Assembly (NCBI GenBank): GCA_964445985.1
Contig: CAYUMU010000149.1
Span: 1 to 7,692 of the forward strand
Source of the DNA: CAYUMU01 sp964445985
Lineage (GTDB): Bacteria > Planctomycetota > Planctomycetia > Pirellulales > S012-138
Reading direction: 5' to 3'
Length of the DNA stretch: 7,692 nucleotides
Shown in pieces: positions 6,035 to 7,692 of the stretch (position 1 is the stretch's first letter; every line of letters starts with the position of its first letter). The notes under the pieces were generated by a model. It saw only the letters and a program-made list of their open reading frames with translations. It did not search any database and was not told where the DNA came from. Made by a program: the position numbers and the translations under genes.

Positions 6035-6952
6035 CTAGTCGGCCTTGTTTGCCAGTTCGGGCAAAATTCCCAAGCGAACGAACTTGGTCAGGCATTCGTC
6101 CCGCTCCCGGCAACGGTTCAATTCCCGCCAGGTTTCGTCCTGGCAATCCAAAAAGTCCTGCTCGCTGATCGAGCCGCCTTGTTGGGCCGCCTTTTCCCAC
6201 AACCGGCGCAGCACATTCTGCTCGAGCCGAGTCAACTGCATCGACCTCAGCCGGTAGTCGTCAAACGCCTCCCAAACCAGCGGAAACAGCGGCCGCACGA
6301 TCTGCTCCCCCATCGTTTGGGCAAATTGGCGGATCTCCCATTGGGCATGGTCATCCATCCGCAGGGCCAAAAAGTGCAGCAAGTTGTGCAGATCCACCTT
6401 CCAATACGCTTCGGTATAGGTGGAAAGCGGCAAATCCTTGCGGGCTTGCTCCCTGGCCACCCCCGCGGCCAGGCGCGCTTCGTACACGCCGCGGGCATGG
6501 TCTTGCAGGGCGCGCTCTTCGGCCGAAAGCTGGCTGCCCACGTCGGCGGGAAAAGTATCGCCGCTCCCCTGACGGTTGTTCGCCGCCTGCATCCGCCAGT
6601 TCTCCGGCGGCGTGGTTTGGGCCGAATCGATCGCTTCGCTGTACCGCGTGCTGTACTCGTTCACATTGGCCGTGCGGTGGCGAATCCATTGCCGCCAGGT
6701 GTCCATCGGCACGCGAACCAAAAACTTCAATTCGGCCATTTCGAACGGCGTGGAGTGCCGATGCCGCATCAGGTATCGGATCAATCCCCGGTCGTCCGAA
6801 ACGCGGCGCGTGCCCACCCCATAGCTCACCCGGGCCGCCTGGACCACGGCCTGATCGTCCCCCATCACGTCCACCAGGCACACAAAACCATCGTCAAGCA
6901 CGGGAAACTTGGTCCAACGCAGTTGGGCGACTTGCTCCTCATTGCTGGCCAT
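6035..6952 (-). CDS. thyX: Flavin-dependent thymidylate synthase (ThyX)
   Basis: This cytoplasmic enzyme methylates dUMP to dTMP using methylenetetrahydrofolate, NADPH and FAD. The 305-residue protein carries the defining RHR-X7-S motif at 91-101 (RHRTANVNEYS), followed by TRYSE. The upstream FAD-contact block RHRHSTPFEMAELKF (63-77) is present, as is the C-terminal block ARKDLPLSTYTEAYWK then LLHFLALRMDDHAQWEIRQFA (191-211). R198 aligns with the conserved substrate-binding arginine and Q204/E206/R208 are typical. Ser101 occupies the conserved motif serine position. The length is at the longer end of the family, with a helical C-terminal tail after about 215. The ATG at 6952 fits the family start; the ribosome binding site is weak. 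A candidate promoter lies 85-114 bases upstream. No thyA gene is seen in the window. Confidence 0.97.
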   Translation of the reverse strand: MASNEEQVAQLRWTKFPVLDDGFVCLVDVMGDDQAVVQAARVSYGVGTRRVSDDRGLIRYLMRHRHSTPFEMAELKFLVRVPMDTWRQWIRHRTANVNEYSTRYSEAIDSAQTTPPENWRMQAANNRQGSGDTFPADVGSQLSAEERALQDHARGVYEARLAAGVAREQARKDLPLSTYTEAYWKVDLHNLLHFLALRMDDHAQWEIRQFAQTMGEQIVRPLFPLVWEAFDDYRLRSMQLTRLEQNVLRRLWEKAAQQGGSISEQDFLDCQDETWRELNRCRERDECLTKFVRLGILPELANKAD

Positions 6953-7036
6953 AACTCATCATCCGTGGTTGCAAGAACAAGAACGCCTCGGCCAATAGCA
7001 CCGGCGTCGGCGGAGGGTGCGGCAAACGAGCCGAGC

Positions 7037-7066
7037 ATTGTACCCCATGCTAGCTGCGCACGTCAG
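7037..7066 (-). promoter_or_regulatory. Candidate sigma70-like promoter for thyX
   Basis: On the minus strand CTGACG (7066-7061) and TACAAT (7042-7037) are separated by 18 bp. The -35 matches TTGACA at 4 of 6 positions and the -10 matches TATAAT at 5 of 6. It lies in the 139-bp gap between the VOC gene stop and the thyX start, and predicts a leader of roughly 75-80 bases. This supports separate transcription of thyX. Confidence 0.4.
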
Positions 7067-7091
7067 GGACCCCAGAACCAGCCCGCTTGAT

Positions 7092-7499
7092 TCAGCTGAC
7101 GAAAGCCGGGGTGGCCGGATAGGTGGCCAACTCAACCGTATGCCCATCGGGATCGCGGAAGAACAACTGCCGCACGTTTCGGCCCGCGGGGCTTTCTTTG
7201 AACGACACGCCGGCTTCGATCAGCCGGTCGCGCGCGGCATCTAAATCGTCTACATGCAAGGCAATATGGTTCACGCGCGAGTGGATGTCGCCCACCGGAT
7301 CGGGCGCGGCGGCATTCTCGATCAGGTGGATCTGAACGCCGCATAGAAACAGCCACGCGCCGCCGAAATCGAAATTCGGCCGCTCAATCTCGCGAAACCC
7401 GAGGATTTCGCAATAGAACTGCTTGCTTTCCTCGACCCGCTTGGTCAGGCGGCCAAAGTGATGCACACAGCGAATCTCAATCGGGCTCATAACACTCAC
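7092..7499 (-). CDS. VOC superfamily (glyoxalase/dioxygenase-like) protein
   Basis: The 135-residue protein has the two beta-alpha-beta-beta-beta halves of the vicinal oxygen chelate fold, a small metal-binding enzyme family including glyoxalase I and fosfomycin resistance proteins. The first half has CVHHFGRLTKRVEESKQFYCE and LGFREIERPNFDF, and the second NHIALHVDDLDAARDRLIEAG and FFRDPDGHTVELA. Candidate metal ligands are H13 or H14, H58 or E61 (in QIHLIE), H78 and E123. The substrate cannot be inferred: glyoxalase, dioxygenase and thiol-transferase members share this pattern. It is cytoplasmic, with no signal peptide. The ATG at 7499 is followed by another at 7490 (MSPIEIRCVHHF), which is an equally good start. 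It is followed by thyX after 139 bp, with no evident functional link. Confidence 0.88.
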   Translation of the reverse strand: MSVMSPIEIRCVHHFGRLTKRVEESKQFYCEILGFREIERPNFDFGGAWLFLCGVQIHLIENAAAPDPVGDIHSRVNHIALHVDDLDAARDRLIEAGVSFKESPAGRNVRQLFFRDPDGHTVELATYPATPAFVS

Positions 7500-7588
7500 G
7501 CAACTTCGAGGAAAGCCAGGTATTTCAAGAGGGGCTCTCGATTGTAAAACAAGCCCGCCTCGCCGAGTAGGGTCGCTCCCTTTCGTGG

Positions 7589-7607
7589 CATGGCCGTCCC
7601 GGCCATG
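7589..7607. repeat. Perfect GC-rich hairpin upstream of the VOC gene
   Basis: CATGGCC (7589-7595) and GGCCATG (7601-7607) form a perfect 7-bp stem around a GTCCC loop. It lies 90-108 bp upstream of the VOC start in the non-coding stretch 7500-7692, where I find no supported gene. No T-run follows on either strand, so it does not look like an intrinsic terminator. It may be one copy of a dispersed intergenic palindrome. Confidence 0.45.
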
Positions 7608-7692
7608 AATCCGCGTCGCAGTGTCTCTCCGCCGCGCGTTGCTAGTGAGCGTCGGGAAATGGCTTTGAGCGGGCGTTTTGCGGGGTGGCCGG

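Noticed and set aside
6032..7090. Long plus-strand frame (352 residues) opposite thyX
   Set aside because: It is antisense to thyX, which carries full family motifs; this frame has no recognisable domain.

Overview
The window looks like chromosomal DNA from a planctomycete, most likely of the Pirellula/Blastopirellula/Rhodopirellula kind. This is inferred from gene content, not a database match. The signs are a secreted formylglycine-type sulfatase fused to HEAT-like repeats, a TadC-type secretion platform protein in the planctomycete style, a TPR protein with a glycosyltransferase-like C-terminus, ThyX instead of ThyA, GC-rich coding, weak Shine-Dalgarno signals and loosely packed genes.

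Layout. Positions 1-96 hold the last 31 codons of an unrecognised plus-strand gene. Positions 97-552 are non-coding and contain a decayed palindromic extragenic repeat of the 'CGTCATTCCCGCG' type. Positions 553-2505 (+) encode an exported sulfatase. Positions 2645-2944 (+) encode a 99-residue protein I do not recognise, with an inverted repeat across its leader. From there on all genes lie on the minus strand. Reading right to left in transcription order they are a VOC/glyoxalase-like protein (7499-7092), ThyX (6952-6035), the TPR/glycosyltransferase-like protein (5819-4002) and the TadC-like protein (3846-2941). The small plus-strand gene and the tadC-like gene converge and share their stop codons within one TTAA.

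The genes do not form one obvious pathway. The sulfatase would act outside the cytoplasm on sulfated glycans and needs a formylglycine-generating enzyme encoded elsewhere. ThyX makes dTMP. The TadC-like protein would need its Tad ATPase, TadB and pilin partners, none of which is visible here. The gaps of about 140-215 bp between the minus-strand genes suggest separate transcription. Candidate TACAAT -10 boxes precede thyX and tadC, and a weaker one precedes the VOC gene.

I found no CRISPR array, tRNA, rRNA, insertion sequence, phage gene or clear defence system. The points most worth a second look are the palindromic repeat, the multibranched inverted-repeat element at 5932-6029 between thyX and the TPR gene, the isolated tadC-like gene with a possible promoter inside its neighbour, the unusual motif state of the TPR/glycosyltransferase protein, and the unrecognised 99-residue protein.
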